Source of the DNA: Nanobdellota archaeon
Lineage (GTDB): Archaea; Nanobdellota; Nanobdellia; Pacearchaeales; GW2011-AR1
Reading direction: 5' to 3'
Assembly (NCBI GenBank): GCA_030648155.1
Contig: JAUSIK010000008.1
Coordinates: 1 to 64,000 of the forward strand
DNA: 64,000 nt
Made by a program: the position numbers and the translations under genes. Each line of letters opens with the position of its first letter. Position 1 is the first letter of the stretch. The notes under the pieces are model-generated. The model did not search any database, was not told where the DNA came from, and worked only from the letters and a program-made list of their open reading frames with translations. Positions 9,226-16,639 of the stretch are shown piece after piece.

Positions 9226-11607
9226 TTACAAATCAACCTCCGCTTCTTTAGCTCTTTCAGCAATAAATTGCCTTCTTGCTTCAACATTATCTCCCATTAA
9301 CTTAGAAAAAACTTGATCAGCTAAAGCTGCATCTTCAATAGTAATTTTTTTTAGTAATCTCGATTTCGGATTCATAGTTGTATCCCACAATTGTTCTGGA
9401 TTCATTTCACCAAGACCTTTAAACCTTTGAACATCAACATTCTGCCCAAGTTTTTGTCTAATTTCTTTTAATTCTTCATCAGAATAGATATAGTGATCTC
9501 CTCTCTTTCTAACTCTATATAAAGGAGAAACTGCAATATAAATATGGCCTTGTTTAATTAATTCTGGCATAAACCTAAAAAAGAAAGTCAATAACAAAGT
9601 CTTGATATGCGCCCCATCAACATCCGCATCACTCATTAAGATTACTTTAGAATATCTTAAATTTTCAAGATTAAATTGATCTCCAATTCCTGCCCCAATA
9701 GCAGTAATCAAAGCAGAAATTTCCTCATTGCTTAAAACTTTAACAGGATTTGCCTTTTCAACATTTAAGGGCTTTCCCTTTAGAGGCAATATAGCTTGAA
9801 ATTCCTTATTCCTTGCCTGTTTTGCACTATTATGGACGAAAACTCCAGAAGCTAAAGCAAAATTATGAGTATTGGGTACTTCTATATCATAGACATCAAT
9901 CTTCTCTTTAATATCTTCAATATATAGTATCTTATGATTATAAGGCATCACCATTGATATTTCCTTATCTAAATGTATAAGGTTATAATTATCTATTTCT
10001 AACATTTCCTCGTACAACGGCATCAACGAATCTTCTTTGGTTAGATATTGCGCTTCTTTATAACTTCCATCCCTTAGCATGAATTTATGGTCTGGAGTAC
10101 AAACAATTTCTTTGTTATTATCTAAAGTTAATTTAATAACGGAAGTATCTCTTTTAGTAATTCTAGGATTAATTACTTTTTCCATTCCAATACTTCCGTC
10201 TTCTTTAATGGTATAACAGAAATGCTCTTTTCCTTGATTATTTTCTAATATTAAAACCTTAAATGTAATATTTCTTCCGTCAGTAAGTGCAATTTCAGTA
10301 TCTCCAGAAAAACAACCGCCGGCAGAATCTCCCTCAACTACATAAAGTTCTGTATTTTCAGATTTTTTATCTGAACAATCAGCAAGTTTTCCAGGTAATC
10401 CCCCACCGCCAAAGGCACTCTTTCTTCTTACAAGTTCTTTAGCTTTCTTAGCAGCATTTCTAGCCTTTTGAGATTCAAGAGCTTTAGCAACAATTCTTTT
10501 TGCAATAGGGGGATTTTCCTCAAAAAATTCCGTTAGAGCAGCCATACTAATTTTATCAACAATTCCCTTTACTTCGCTATTCCCTAATTTTGTTTTAGTC
10601 TGGCCCTCAAATTGAGGTTCAGGAACCTTTGTTGAAATAATTGCAGTTAAACCCTCTCTAACATCATCTCCCGTTAAATTACCGTCTCCATTCTTTAACA
10701 TATTATTTTTATTTGCATAATCGTTAATCGCCCTTGTAACGGCTGTTTTGAAGCCAACAACATGAGTTCCGCCCTCAACCGTATTAATTGTATTTACAAA
10801 TCCTAAAACATTTTCCTGATAGCCATTATTGTATTGAACGGCACATTCTACAACTACATTCCCATCTTCTTTCATGTAATATATTGGTTTATGTATTGCA
10901 TCTTTAGATTCATTAAGCCATTTTACAAATTCTACAATTCCACCCTCGTAATAAAACAATTCTTCTTTACCGCTTGATTCATCTTTTAAAACAATTTTTA
11001 ATCCCTTATTCAAAAATGCAATTTCTCTAAAACGTGTTTCTAAAATAGAAAAGTCAAATTTAGTCGATGAAAATATAGAATCATCAGGCATGAATGTAAC
11101 CTCTGTTCCTTTATCTTCCTTATCAATATCACCAACTACTTTAACATCATACAAAGGTTTTCCTATTTTGTATTCCTGTTTATATTTTTTACCGCCTTTC
11201 TTAACAATCACTTCCATATGTTTGGATAAAGCAGCCACAACACTAATCCCCACACCATGCAATCCTCCTGAAACAGCATAACTTCCTTTATCGAATTTTC
11301 CTCCAGCATGTAATTTAGTAACTACAATTTCTAGCGCAGGTTTCTTATAAATTGGATGCATATCGACAGGAATTCCTCTCCCATTGTCTATAACAGTCAC
11401 ACTTCCATCTTTATTTAATGTTACAACAATCTTATCACAATATCCCCCCATTGCCTCATCAACAGAATTGTCCACTATTTCATAAACTAAATGATGCAGT
11501 CCTGTCTTGCTAGTGCTTCCTATATACATAGCAGGGCGCAGTCTCACTGCTTCAAGTCCTTCTAAAACTTTTATCTTTTCTGCAGAATAATCTTTCTTGT
11601 CAGTCAT
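9226..11607 (-). CDS. gyrB: DNA gyrase subunit B interrupted by a mini-intein
   Basis: The precursor has 793 residues: a 631-residue gyrase B plus a 162-residue intein. GyrB supplies ATP-driven strand passage to gyrase. GHKL ATPase motifs are present: EIVDNSVDEAMGG, DNGRGIPV, SGGLHGVG and QTKTKLGN. TOPRIM motifs are EGDSAGG (425-431) and DADVDGAH, and the C-terminus has QRFKGLGEMNPEQLWDTTMN. The intein sits immediately after EGDSAGG, so active gyrase requires its removal. Without it the length matches the short bacterial-type GyrB. The start at ATG 11607 lies 40 bases downstream of a BRE/TATA promoter. It is the first gene of a gyrB-csaA-zinc ribbon-gyrA operon with gaps of one base or short overlaps. 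Confidence 0.97.
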   Translation of the reverse strand: MTDKKDYSAEKIKVLEGLEAVRLRPAMYIGSTSKTGLHHLVYEIVDNSVDEAMGGYCDKIVVTLNKDGSVTVIDNGRGIPVDMHPIYKKPALEIVVTKLHAGGKFDKGSYAVSGGLHGVGISVVAALSKHMEVIVKKGGKKYKQEYKIGKPLYDVKVVGDIDKEDKGTEVTFMPDDSIFSSTKFDFSILETRFREIAFLNKGLKIVLKDESSGKEELFYYEGGIVEFVKWLNESKDAIHKPIYYMKEDGNVVVECAVQYNNGYQENVLGFVNTINTVEGGTHVVGFKTAVTRAINDYANKNNMLKNGDGNLTGDDVREGLTAIISTKVPEPQFEGQTKTKLGNSEVKGIVDKISMAALTEFFEENPPIAKRIVAKALESQKARNAAKKAKELVRRKSAFGGGGLPGKLADCSDKKSENTELYVVEGDSAGGCFSGDTEIALTDGRNITFKVLILENNQGKEHFCYTIKEDGSIGMEKVINPRITKRDTSVIKLTLDNNKEIVCTPDHKFMLRDGSYKEAQYLTKEDSLMPLYEEMLEIDNYNLIHLDKEISMVMPYNHKILYIEDIKEKIDVYDIEVPNTHNFALASGVFVHNSAKQARNKEFQAILPLKGKPLNVEKANPVKVLSNEEISALITAIGAGIGDQFNLENLRYSKVILMSDADVDGAHIKTLLLTFFFRFMPELIKQGHIYIAVSPLYRVRKRGDHYIYSDEELKEIRQKLGQNVDVQRFKGLGEMNPEQLWDTTMNPKSRLLKKITIEDAALADQVFSKLMGDNVEARRQFIAERAKEAEVDL
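9829..10314 (-). other. Mini-intein in GyrB (no homing endonuclease)
   Basis: An in-frame insertion of 162 residues, C432 to N593 of the precursor, between GDSAGG and SAKQARN. All class-1 splicing elements are visible: block A starting CFSGDTEIAL, block B with TPDH (T73, H76 of the intein), block F VYDIEVPNTHNF, and block G ending VFVHN with Ser as the +1 residue. Between B and F there are only about 60 residues, with no LAGLIDADG or HNH motif, so it is a splicing-only mini-intein. From memory, the N-terminal half is very similar to the cyanobacterial Synechocystis GyrB intein, which occupies the same site. Splicing is therefore expected to be functional. Confidence 0.95.
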
Positions 11608-11642
11608 GTTTTCCCCTTTAGACTTTCAAAAACAAATACTAG

Positions 11643-11660
11643 TTTAAAAACCTTTCTGCT
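11643..11660 (-). promoter_or_regulatory. BRE/TATA promoter of the gyrase operon
   Basis: On the minus strand the sequence reads AGAAAGGTTTTTAAA. This is a purine-rich BRE followed by a TATA box, about 40 bases before the gyrB ATG, which predicts a short leader. A GGGG-containing weak Shine-Dalgarno (AAAGGGGAAAAC) lies just before the ATG. Confidence 0.65.
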
Positions 11661-11670
11661 TAAAATTAAG

Positions 11671-11691
11671 CTTTTTATCGTTGATAAAAAG
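11671..11691. repeat. Perfect 9-bp inverted repeat upstream of the gyrB promoter
   Basis: The sequence ctttttatc-gtt-gataaaaag forms a perfect palindrome with a three-base centre. It lies about 11 bases upstream of the BRE/TATA of gyrB. A near-identical palindrome (ttttatc-atc-gataaaa) lies at 15760-15776, just upstream of the promoter of the gene at 15411-15719. The position suits a regulator-binding site better than a terminator. Confidence 0.55.
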
Positions 11692-11705
11692 GTTTTTTAA
11701 GAATA

Positions 11706-11888
11706 TTAATATCTCTTAAATAAATTTTGTAAAGCATAGGGGGAATGCCCAAAATAAATTCTCCTTTGATAGTTTTCTCTAAAATAAACCCCTTCGTGTG
11801 ACAAATAATTGCGTTTACATCCTAGAGCATTATTTGGAAGTTTTATTCTTTCTTCCAAGTCTTTTGTATTTTTCTTTTTATTTTTCAT
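11706..11888 (-). CDS. Small basic hypothetical protein
   Basis: A protein of 60 residues starting MKNKKKNTKDLEERIKL, very rich in Lys, Arg and Asn, with an aromatic C-terminus (RRIYFGHSPYALQNLFKRY). I do not recognise a family. The ATG at 11888 is chosen over an upstream TTG at 11936 because a good TATA box (TATATATAAAAG, about 11910-11926 on the minus strand) lies roughly 30 bases before it, giving a leaderless mRNA. The TTG would lie upstream of this promoter. It sits alone between the gyrB promoter and an intrinsic-type terminator. It could be a nucleic-acid-binding micro-protein, but this is a guess from charge only. Confidence 0.5.
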   Translation of the reverse strand: MKNKKKNTKDLEERIKLPNNALGCKRNYLSHEGVYFRENYQRRIYFGHSPYALQNLFKRY

Positions 11889-11989
11889 TTTAATTTTTAC
11901 TAAGTTTTCTTTTATATATACAAGATGTACTATCAATACTTTTTCTCGCCTCCTGAATTTTTTCTTTCATTTTTTGTTTGTTTGATAAT

Positions 11990-12010
11990 AAAAAAAGCGC
12001 CTTTCGGCGC
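11990..12010 (-). terminator. Hairpin plus T-run terminator
   Basis: On the minus strand GCGCC-GAAA-GGCGC, with a GNRA tetraloop, is followed directly by seven T residues. It lies about 100 bases beyond the stop of the gene at 12112-12612 and is a classic intrinsic-type terminator shape for that transcript. Confidence 0.65.
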
Positions 12011-12019
12011 GTTAAATAT

Positions 12020-12104
12020 CACAAAACCCTTCGGGTTTAGTGGTTTTGTGAGAACCGGGAGAAATCCAAATAACAAACTCCAGCTTAAAAGCTGGAGATT
12101 TCTC
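12020..12104. repeat. Two bulged nested hairpins in an intergenic region
   Basis: Right element: outer stem GAGAAAT (12059-12065) pairs with ATTTCTC (12098-12104). Inside it the inner stem CTCCAGCTT (12078-12086) pairs with AAGCTGGAG (12089-12097). Twelve bases are unpaired on the left side only. Left element: CACAAAA (12020-12026) pairs with TTTTGTG (12044-12050), enclosing CCC-TTC-GGG with unpaired bases on the right only. GTGAGAA (12048-12054) can alternatively pair with TTCTCAC (12100-12106), so competing folds exist. The geometry recurs at 39570-39622 and 40071-40118. Confidence 0.6.
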
Positions 12105-12111
12105 ACGAGTA

Positions 12112-12612
12112 TTAAATATATTTTTGTTTCAAGTTCTGGAAAACCTGCTCATAATTTCTAAGTGCACCTTTATTGTCGCCTTTTTGAATCAGTCCAACAC
12201 ACTTTTGCACTAAATTTTGATAAAGTTCATCATATACTTGTCTAGCATTATTCGAACTGTCAATAGACGCAACAATTTTTGGTGCAAAGTCGTAATAACT
12301 TCGTATCATTTCTGAACCATTCTCTTGGCCAGCAAGATAGTTGTCACGAAATTCTCTCAAAGTCATTAGCTCTGTACAATTATCTGATAGACCTCGAGCA
12401 TCGACGCAAGCTGACGTTATATAGCATCCGCCCTTCTTGCCTCCATGATATCGATCAGATGCTGCTTTTTGAGATTTGGCAGGGCTAGAACCATATCCAC
12501 TCGACCTATTACCATGTCGAGAGATAGTTGTTTTATAGCTCTTTCCAAAACTAAAGGCATTATCACTTCTTCTTGTATTAGATGTACCTTTCCAGTAATT
12601 TTTTCTTCCCAT
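12112..12612 (-). CDS. Protein with CFI-box-like conserved domain
   Basis: A protein of 166 residues. The first 60 residues are Ser/Arg/Lys/Gly-rich and probably disordered. The rest contains GGCYITSACVDARGLSDNC followed by ELMTLREFRDNYL and MIRSYYDFAPKIVASID. This pattern (C-Y/F-I-T/A, then LRxFRDxxL, then YYxxAPxIV) is the conserved-cysteine domain often annotated as CFI-box, of unknown function and found in many bacteria. No membrane segment is seen. The start at 12612 has a strong Shine-Dalgarno, GGAGGT at 12619-12624, with six-base spacing. It lies 32 bases downstream of the coiled-coil gene at 12645-13988, so the two are likely co-transcribed. Confidence 0.75.
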   Translation of the reverse strand: MGRKNYWKGTSNTRRSDNAFSFGKSYKTTISRHGNRSSGYGSSPAKSQKAASDRYHGGKKGGCYITSACVDARGLSDNCTELMTLREFRDNYLAGQENGSEMIRSYYDFAPKIVASIDSSNNARQVYDELYQNLVQKCVGLIQKGDNKGALRNYEQVFQNLKQKYI

Positions 12613-12644
12613 TTTTATACCTCCTATGATTTAATTGATAATAA

Positions 12645-13988
12645 TTATCCAACTTTTAAATAAGGATTAACTCCTCCAGCTAAAGCGTTTATTATATCGT
12701 TTTGCTTAAGCAATTGGAATATTCTCTTTGCTAAATTATTTAATCCAGTATTTCCCAAAGAAGGATTAACTAAGATATTAAATTCTCCAACATTCTCGGA
12801 ATAAATTTTCGGGATAAGTGAAATTGGCTCCCTTATAAGATTATAAGACAAAACTTCTCCCATTTCCATTTGTAGCGCTTCATCCCCTAAAGCTAAAGGT
12901 GTATAAATCTTCAATCGCTCTCCTCGTTTATGAATTAATACTGGTAATTTTTCAGACTTTCTTTCTACTGCCCTTTCCAAAACTCCTTTAAAATCTTCAT
13001 ATTCGCCTCTAGAACTTTTAATCTTCTCATAAACCCTTTTTTCACTATCAAATTGATTCTTATATGCCTTTATCAACTCTTGTACTTCAGCAAGTCTATT
13101 TTTTTCAACAACGCCTTTTACTGATGAAATTAATTCATCTGTAAAGCCGCTTAATTTCACAAGCTCTAAAAGGGAGCGATCATTCATATGGAGCCGTTCC
13201 AATTCTTTCAATTCCTTGCCCCTTTGAACCATACTCCAGTCTTTTTCTTCTTCTCTTTTTTGCAAAAATGAAGAAAGCTCTTGTTCACTTGAAAAACCAA
13301 GGTTATATTTTCTCTTTAAATAAGTTAAATAAGAAAATTCTGAGATTCCAGAAGATTCTTTTAAGAATAGATCTACATCAGAATTTTCTTTTAATTTTTT
13401 GTAATCCTCTATAAAATTATACATTAATTCATCGTTATTTCCTATATATCCATCTAAAACTGCCTCTAAAAGACTATTAAATTTTTCTTTAGGTCTATTT
13501 TTAATTTCCAATTCCAATGAGTTAATTCTTTTTTCTTTATCTTCTAGAGATTTAGCCTTATCATCAATACGCGATTTTAAACTGTCAATTTCTTGTTCTT
13601 TTACTCTTAATTTTTCCGCATAACATTCTTCTATTCCATTAACTAATATTTCAGTGGGATTAATAGATTTAATCTCGACTTCTGCTTTAAGATTCTTCTT
13701 AGTTGGTTGTCTCCCGCTATTATCAATGCTATGTTTTAATTCCTCAATATGTAAATCATCTTCAACAGCAATTATCAATGAGAAATAATCTGAACGCTTC
13801 GAACTTGATCCTAAAAGCTTATATCTGCCGCAATGGTGATTTTCAAGATAGGATTTAGCAGCTCTATTCAAACCAAAGTTAATTCCCATATCTTTAACCT
13901 CTCCACCTATTTCATAAAAACTATATTTCTTGCTATTCCCGTTATACTTAATAAAATTCTTTATTTTATCTGCTTTATTCGTTTCCAT
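12645..13988 (-). CDS. Hypothetical coiled-coil protein
   Basis: A soluble-looking protein of 447 residues with no recognised family. The N-terminal 100 residues form a mixed alpha/beta segment (NFGLNRAAKSYLENHHCG, SDYFSLIIAVEDDLHIEEL). Residues about 120-170 are a clear heptad coiled coil (KEQEIDSLKSRIDDKAKSLE). A mostly helical middle is followed by a C-terminal region with beta character (KLPVLIHKRGERLKIYTPL). No signal peptide or membrane segment is visible. The gene starts a two-gene unit with the CFI-box protein downstream, and its promoter region (14025-14041) faces that of the AbrB/PhoU-like gene. A cytoplasmic structural or scaffold role is possible, but nothing specific can be claimed. 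Confidence 0.75.
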   Translation of the reverse strand: METNKADKIKNFIKYNGNSKKYSFYEIGGEVKDMGINFGLNRAAKSYLENHHCGRYKLLGSSSKRSDYFSLIIAVEDDLHIEELKHSIDNSGRQPTKKNLKAEVEIKSINPTEILVNGIEECYAEKLRVKEQEIDSLKSRIDDKAKSLEDKEKRINSLELEIKNRPKEKFNSLLEAVLDGYIGNNDELMYNFIEDYKKLKENSDVDLFLKESSGISEFSYLTYLKRKYNLGFSSEQELSSFLQKREEEKDWSMVQRGKELKELERLHMNDRSLLELVKLSGFTDELISSVKGVVEKNRLAEVQELIKAYKNQFDSEKRVYEKIKSSRGEYEDFKGVLERAVERKSEKLPVLIHKRGERLKIYTPLALGDEALQMEMGEVLSYNLIREPISLIPKIYSENVGEFNILVNPSLGNTGLNNLAKRIFQLLKQNDIINALAGGVNPYLKVG

Positions 13989-14024
13989 ATCTGTAAAACG
14001 GATAATTTCATTATATATTTTTAC

Positions 14025-14063
14025 CTTAAATTATATATACTTCCTTAAACTATATATAAATAG
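14025..14063. promoter_or_regulatory. Divergent TATA boxes
   Basis: On the minus strand AAGTATATATAATTT (about 14027-14041) lies about 45 bases before the ATG at 13988. On the plus strand AAACTATATATAAATAG (14047-14063) lies about 40 bases before the ATG at 14098. The two promoters are almost back to back, so the divergent genes may share control. Confidence 0.55.
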
Positions 14064-14097
14064 TAAGCATTATATATTTGTTAATCATTCAATAACT

Positions 14098-15009
14098 ATG
14101 AAAAGAAAAGCAATCCAGTTAGCCCATCAAACTATGGTTGTAAGTTTGCCAATAAAATGGGTTAAACAACAAGGTATAAAAAAAGGAGATGAGATCGATG
14201 TCAGTTTGTATGGCAATAAACTGTTAATTTCTGCAGATTTTAATTTAGAACCCAAGAAAATAAGGATCGACACAAAAGATACCGAATTCGATACATTCAA
14301 GAAAACATTTGCCGCTATTATTAAAGCCGGATATAATGAAATAGAAATTGACTTTAGTTCCTTAGAAGAAGCAAGAGCAATTCAAAAATTTTTAAGAAAT
14401 AGCTTCTCAAATCTTAATATAACAAAGCAGATAAATAACACATTTACAGTATCTGCTCTTTATGAAAGTGAACCAAAAGAAATTGAAAATGCCATACGCC
14501 GATTCTTTTTATTAGTGATCAACTTAGTAGAAGAAACTGCTGAGTGTATATCAAAAAAAGAGTTAGAAGGATTATTCATAGCAAGCCTTATTAGATTTGA
14601 TTTATACACACTTTCAAATTACATTAAAAGAACAATAAATCTCGGTTATGAAACCAAATACAAAAGAATTGCCCCATTGTATTCAATTATTGAAAGCTGG
14701 ATGAATATGGCAAACATTTATCTTAAAATTGGCAGATATATGATTGATAATAAATTAAAACTAAAGAAAGAAATAGCAGATTTTTCTTATAAATTGGTGG
14801 AATTGCATGAGAAATATTATAACTTATTTTATTCCTTCGATCTAAAAGAAATACAAAAAAGAGATGCTGAATATTACAAAATAGAAAAACAGCTAGCAGG
14901 TCTTGCCGGAATTATATCAGTAAATGAAATAAAAATTATAAGCTATTACGATATGATCCTAAACCAATTTAAAGAATTAACAAGAACATTAATTACTCTA
15001 AATATATAA
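14098..15009 (+). CDS. AbrB-domain / PhoU-like regulatory protein
   Basis: A protein of 303 residues from MKRKAIQLAHQTMVVSLPIKW. The first 45 residues are a SpoVT/AbrB-type swapped-hairpin domain (VVSLPIKWVKQQGIKKGDEI, VSLYGNKLLIS). The rest is almost entirely helical and resembles the PhoU-like part of archaeal AbrB-PhoU fusions (RRFFLLVINLVEETAECIS, YNLFYSFDLKEIQKRDAEYY). Such proteins are annotated as phosphate-uptake regulators, though most are untested. An upstream in-frame extension to 13930 would include the promoter and is rejected. The TATA at 14047-14063 and the family N-terminus both support ATG 14098. The Nudix gene begins two bases after the stop, forming an operon. Confidence 0.85.
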   Translation: MKRKAIQLAHQTMVVSLPIKWVKQQGIKKGDEIDVSLYGNKLLISADFNLEPKKIRIDTKDTEFDTFKKTFAAIIKAGYNEIEIDFSSLEEARAIQKFLRNSFSNLNITKQINNTFTVSALYESEPKEIENAIRRFFLLVINLVEETAECISKKELEGLFIASLIRFDLYTLSNYIKRTINLGYETKYKRIAPLYSIIESWMNMANIYLKIGRYMIDNKLKLKKEIADFSYKLVELHEKYYNLFYSFDLKEIQKRDAEYYKIEKQLAGLAGIISVNEIKIISYYDMILNQFKELTRTLITLNI

Positions 15010-15010
15010 G

Positions 15011-15424
15011 ATGATAACAAATTCTAGCCTTTCCGATCAGGATTTTGCAGGAGCAATAATTGAAAGAAAAGATGGAAAAATGCTATTTCAATTAAGAGAT
15101 AATAAAAAAACAACTGTTAATCCAAACACATGGTGGATCTTTGGAGGAGGAGTTGAGACCAATGAAACCCCTATGGAAACTGTAATAAGGGAATTAAAAG
15201 AAGAAATAAATTTAGATGTAAATAAAAAAGATTTAAAGTTGATTCATAAAGAACAATTAAAAACCAAAAAAGTTTATCTTTACAAAATAAAATTCAATGA
15301 AAAAACACCTCCTTTAAAACTAAAAGAAGGCAAAAGTATGAGATTTATGTCAAAGCAAGAGATATTAAAAAAGACCAATGTAACAACGGTATTAAGAAGA
15401 TTTTTATCAACTAATTATCCATAG
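15011..15424 (+). CDS. Nudix hydrolase
   Basis: A protein of 137 residues. The Nudix box is nearly canonical: GGVETNETPMETVIRELKEE fits Gx5Ex7REUxEE, with the final conserved Gly replaced by Asn (EEINL). It is flanked by the usual beta strands (FAGAIIERKDGKMLFQLRD, TWWIFGGG). Nudix enzymes hydrolyse nucleoside diphosphates linked to another moiety, using Mg2+ bound by the box glutamates. The substrate cannot be told from sequence. The RDNKK and FGGGVE context resembles GDP-mannose or NDP-sugar type subfamilies only loosely. It follows the AbrB/PhoU-like gene by one base, and its end overlaps the convergent gene by 14 bases. Confidence 0.9.
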   Translation: MITNSSLSDQDFAGAIIERKDGKMLFQLRDNKKTTVNPNTWWIFGGGVETNETPMETVIRELKEEINLDVNKKDLKLIHKEQLKTKKVYLYKIKFNEKTPPLKLKEGKSMRFMSKQEILKKTNVTTVLRRFLSTNYP

Positions 15425-15719
15425 GATTATTATTATACTGAGAAGCTATTTTTTCCATCAAACTTCTTCTAACTTGAATAAATTCTCCCGTTTCGCTATT
15501 TCTAACTTCATAACCGCCAGAAGTCCTAATTTCCCCATATTCTTTAGTATTCACAAATCTATCAATATCTTTAAAATTAATCTTTTCTACTTCTACTTTT
15601 GAAAAGGAGTATAATGGGTTATTATCTGACTCGCTCGTATCAATTTCAGCTTCCGTTCCTAGCAAAGATTCTAAATAATTCGATATTCTGTGATTATAAG
15701 TGTATATATCTGCTCTCAT
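15411..15719 (-). CDS. Small hypothetical protein
   Basis: A soluble protein of 102 residues starting MRADIYTYNHRISNYLESLL and rich in Glu, Asp and Ser, with no recognised family. An alternation of short helices and strands is likely (VEVEKINFKDIDRFVNTKEY, GGYEVRNSETGEFIQVRRSL). Confidence that it is real comes from a strong BRE/TATA at 15741-15755 placed for a leaderless start exactly at ATG 15719. It is convergent with the Nudix gene and overlaps it by 14 bases. It lies downstream of the eL24 gene on the same strand, but its own promoter makes it an independent unit. Confidence 0.65.
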   Translation of the reverse strand: MRADIYTYNHRISNYLESLLGTEAEIDTSESDNNPLYSFSKVEVEKINFKDIDRFVNTKEYGEIRTSGGYEVRNSETGEFIQVRRSLMEKIASQYNNNPMDN

Positions 15720-15740
15720 AAATATACTGTAAAACCCCTA

Positions 15741-15776
15741 TTTTTAAACCTTTCTACGCTTTTATCATCGATAAAA
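15741..15776 (-). promoter_or_regulatory. BRE/TATA promoter with upstream palindrome
   Basis: On the minus strand GAAAGGTTTAAAAAT (15741-15755) is a near-ideal BRE plus TATA, about 25 bases before ATG 15719, predicting a leaderless mRNA. Four bases further upstream, ttttatc-atc-gataaaa (15760-15776) is an inverted repeat matching the one upstream of gyrB. Confidence 0.65.
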
Positions 15777-15783
15777 AATAAAA

Positions 15784-16038
15784 TTAAGATTTTTTACCTT
15801 TTTCTTCGGCAGTATCATTAACACTTATTGGTGATTCAACTTCTATTTTTGCCTTTCCGCCTCTAGCTTTTATTTTAAAAGCAGATGTCCATCTTACCTT
15901 TCTTTTATCTCTTCCTAATTTCAAAGTATTAAATCTGCATTTACTAGAACAAAAATAAGCAATAGTTCCATCATTCTTTATTAAATGCAATCCCTTAAAA
16001 GAATATTCTTCTTTACCGCAAAATGAACATTTAACCAT
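15784..16038 (-). CDS. rpl24e: 50S ribosomal protein eL24
   Basis: A protein of 84 residues. The archaeal eL24 zinc finger is clear: MVKCSFCGKEEYSFKGLH with CxxC, then YFCSSKCRFN with CxxxC, followed by the conserved basic LKLGRDKRKVRWTSAF. It belongs to the large ribosomal subunit. The C-terminal 25 residues are a charged tail beyond the core. It overlaps the preceding unknown gene by eight bases, so it is translated from the L7Ae-eS28 operon. The ndk and infB genes that often follow eL24 in other archaea are absent here. Confidence 0.95.
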   Translation of the reverse strand: MVKCSFCGKEEYSFKGLHLIKNDGTIAYFCSSKCRFNTLKLGRDKRKVRWTSAFKIKARGGKAKIEVESPISVNDTAEEKGKKS

Positions 16039-16339
16039 TTTTTAATCCCTCCCCCCTATAACCTATAATACACAATCTATTTTTATCTTCGGAATCTATT
16101 TCAACGATTATTCTTTTAAAATCAGAGAAAAGGTTTGCTCTAATATTGTCTACTTCTGAAGTATTACTTTTAACTAAATAAACTTCAAAGCCTCTTTTAT
16201 TAGAAAGTTTTATAGCTCTTCCTTGTTCCTCGATTTCCAAATCATTCTTTCCATTATAGTTAAAACTCTCTCTTAACATTCTATAAACTAATTCAGAATC
16301 AAATTGACCAATTTTCCTATCTTTAATATCCTTAACCAT
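16031..16339 (-). CDS. Hypothetical protein inside the ribosomal operon
   Basis: A protein of 102 residues with no recognised family, starting MVKDIKDRKIGQFDSELVYR. It has an alternating helix/strand pattern ending in IIVEIDSEDKNRLCIIGYRG, suggesting a small alpha/beta fold. It starts directly after the eS28 stop with no gap and overlaps eL24 by eight bases. It must therefore be co-translated with the three ribosomal proteins. This suggests a role in ribosome assembly or RNA binding, but that is inference from position only. No cysteines or metal-binding pattern is present apart from one Cys near the end. Confidence 0.8.
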   Translation of the reverse strand: MVKDIKDRKIGQFDSELVYRMLRESFNYNGKNDLEIEEQGRAIKLSNKRGFEVYLVKSNTSEVDNIRANLFSDFKRIIVEIDSEDKNRLCIIGYRGEGLKNG

Positions 16340-16633
16340 TTACACACTTCTCCCATTGCTTCCACGAATTCTTCGTGCCTCAATTTCAGTTTCTCTCAAT
16401 GTTAATAAATCTCCAATTTTTACAGGGCCTTTAACGTTTCTCCTCATTGATTTTCCTTTATTTCTGCCTGCTAACACTTTAGCTTTTACTTGAGTTACTT
16501 CGCCTCTTCCTCCAGTTCTTCCAACTAACTCTTCAACTATAGCATTTACTGCTCCTTCATCGCTAATCTTAGACATACTTGTTGATGGTCCTTCCTGCGA
16601 CTTGTCTTTGCTCTTCTGCTGTTGCTTTGCCAT
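16340..16633 (-). CDS. rps28e: 30S ribosomal protein eS28
   Basis: A protein of 97 residues. The C-terminal 70 residues are eS28: [40 protein letters not shown] and the conserved end EARRIRG. It is an OB-fold protein of the small-subunit head. The N-terminal 28 residues ([17 protein letters not shown]) are a low-complexity extension not found in typical eS28, which is around 70 residues long. It starts six bases after L7Ae, the standard archaeal L7Ae-S28e arrangement. Confidence 0.95.
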   Translation of the reverse strand: MAKQQQKSKDKSQEGPSTSMSKISDEGAVNAIVEELVGRTGGRGEVTQVKAKVLAGRNKGKSMRRNVKGPVKIGDLLTLRETEIEARRIRGSNGRSV

Positions 16634-16639
16634 TATTTT

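Noticed and set aside
13930..14097. N-terminal extension of the AbrB/PhoU-like protein
   Set aside because: It contains the promoter TATA box and hydrophobic AT-rich codons. Family N-terminus and promoter spacing support ATG 14098.
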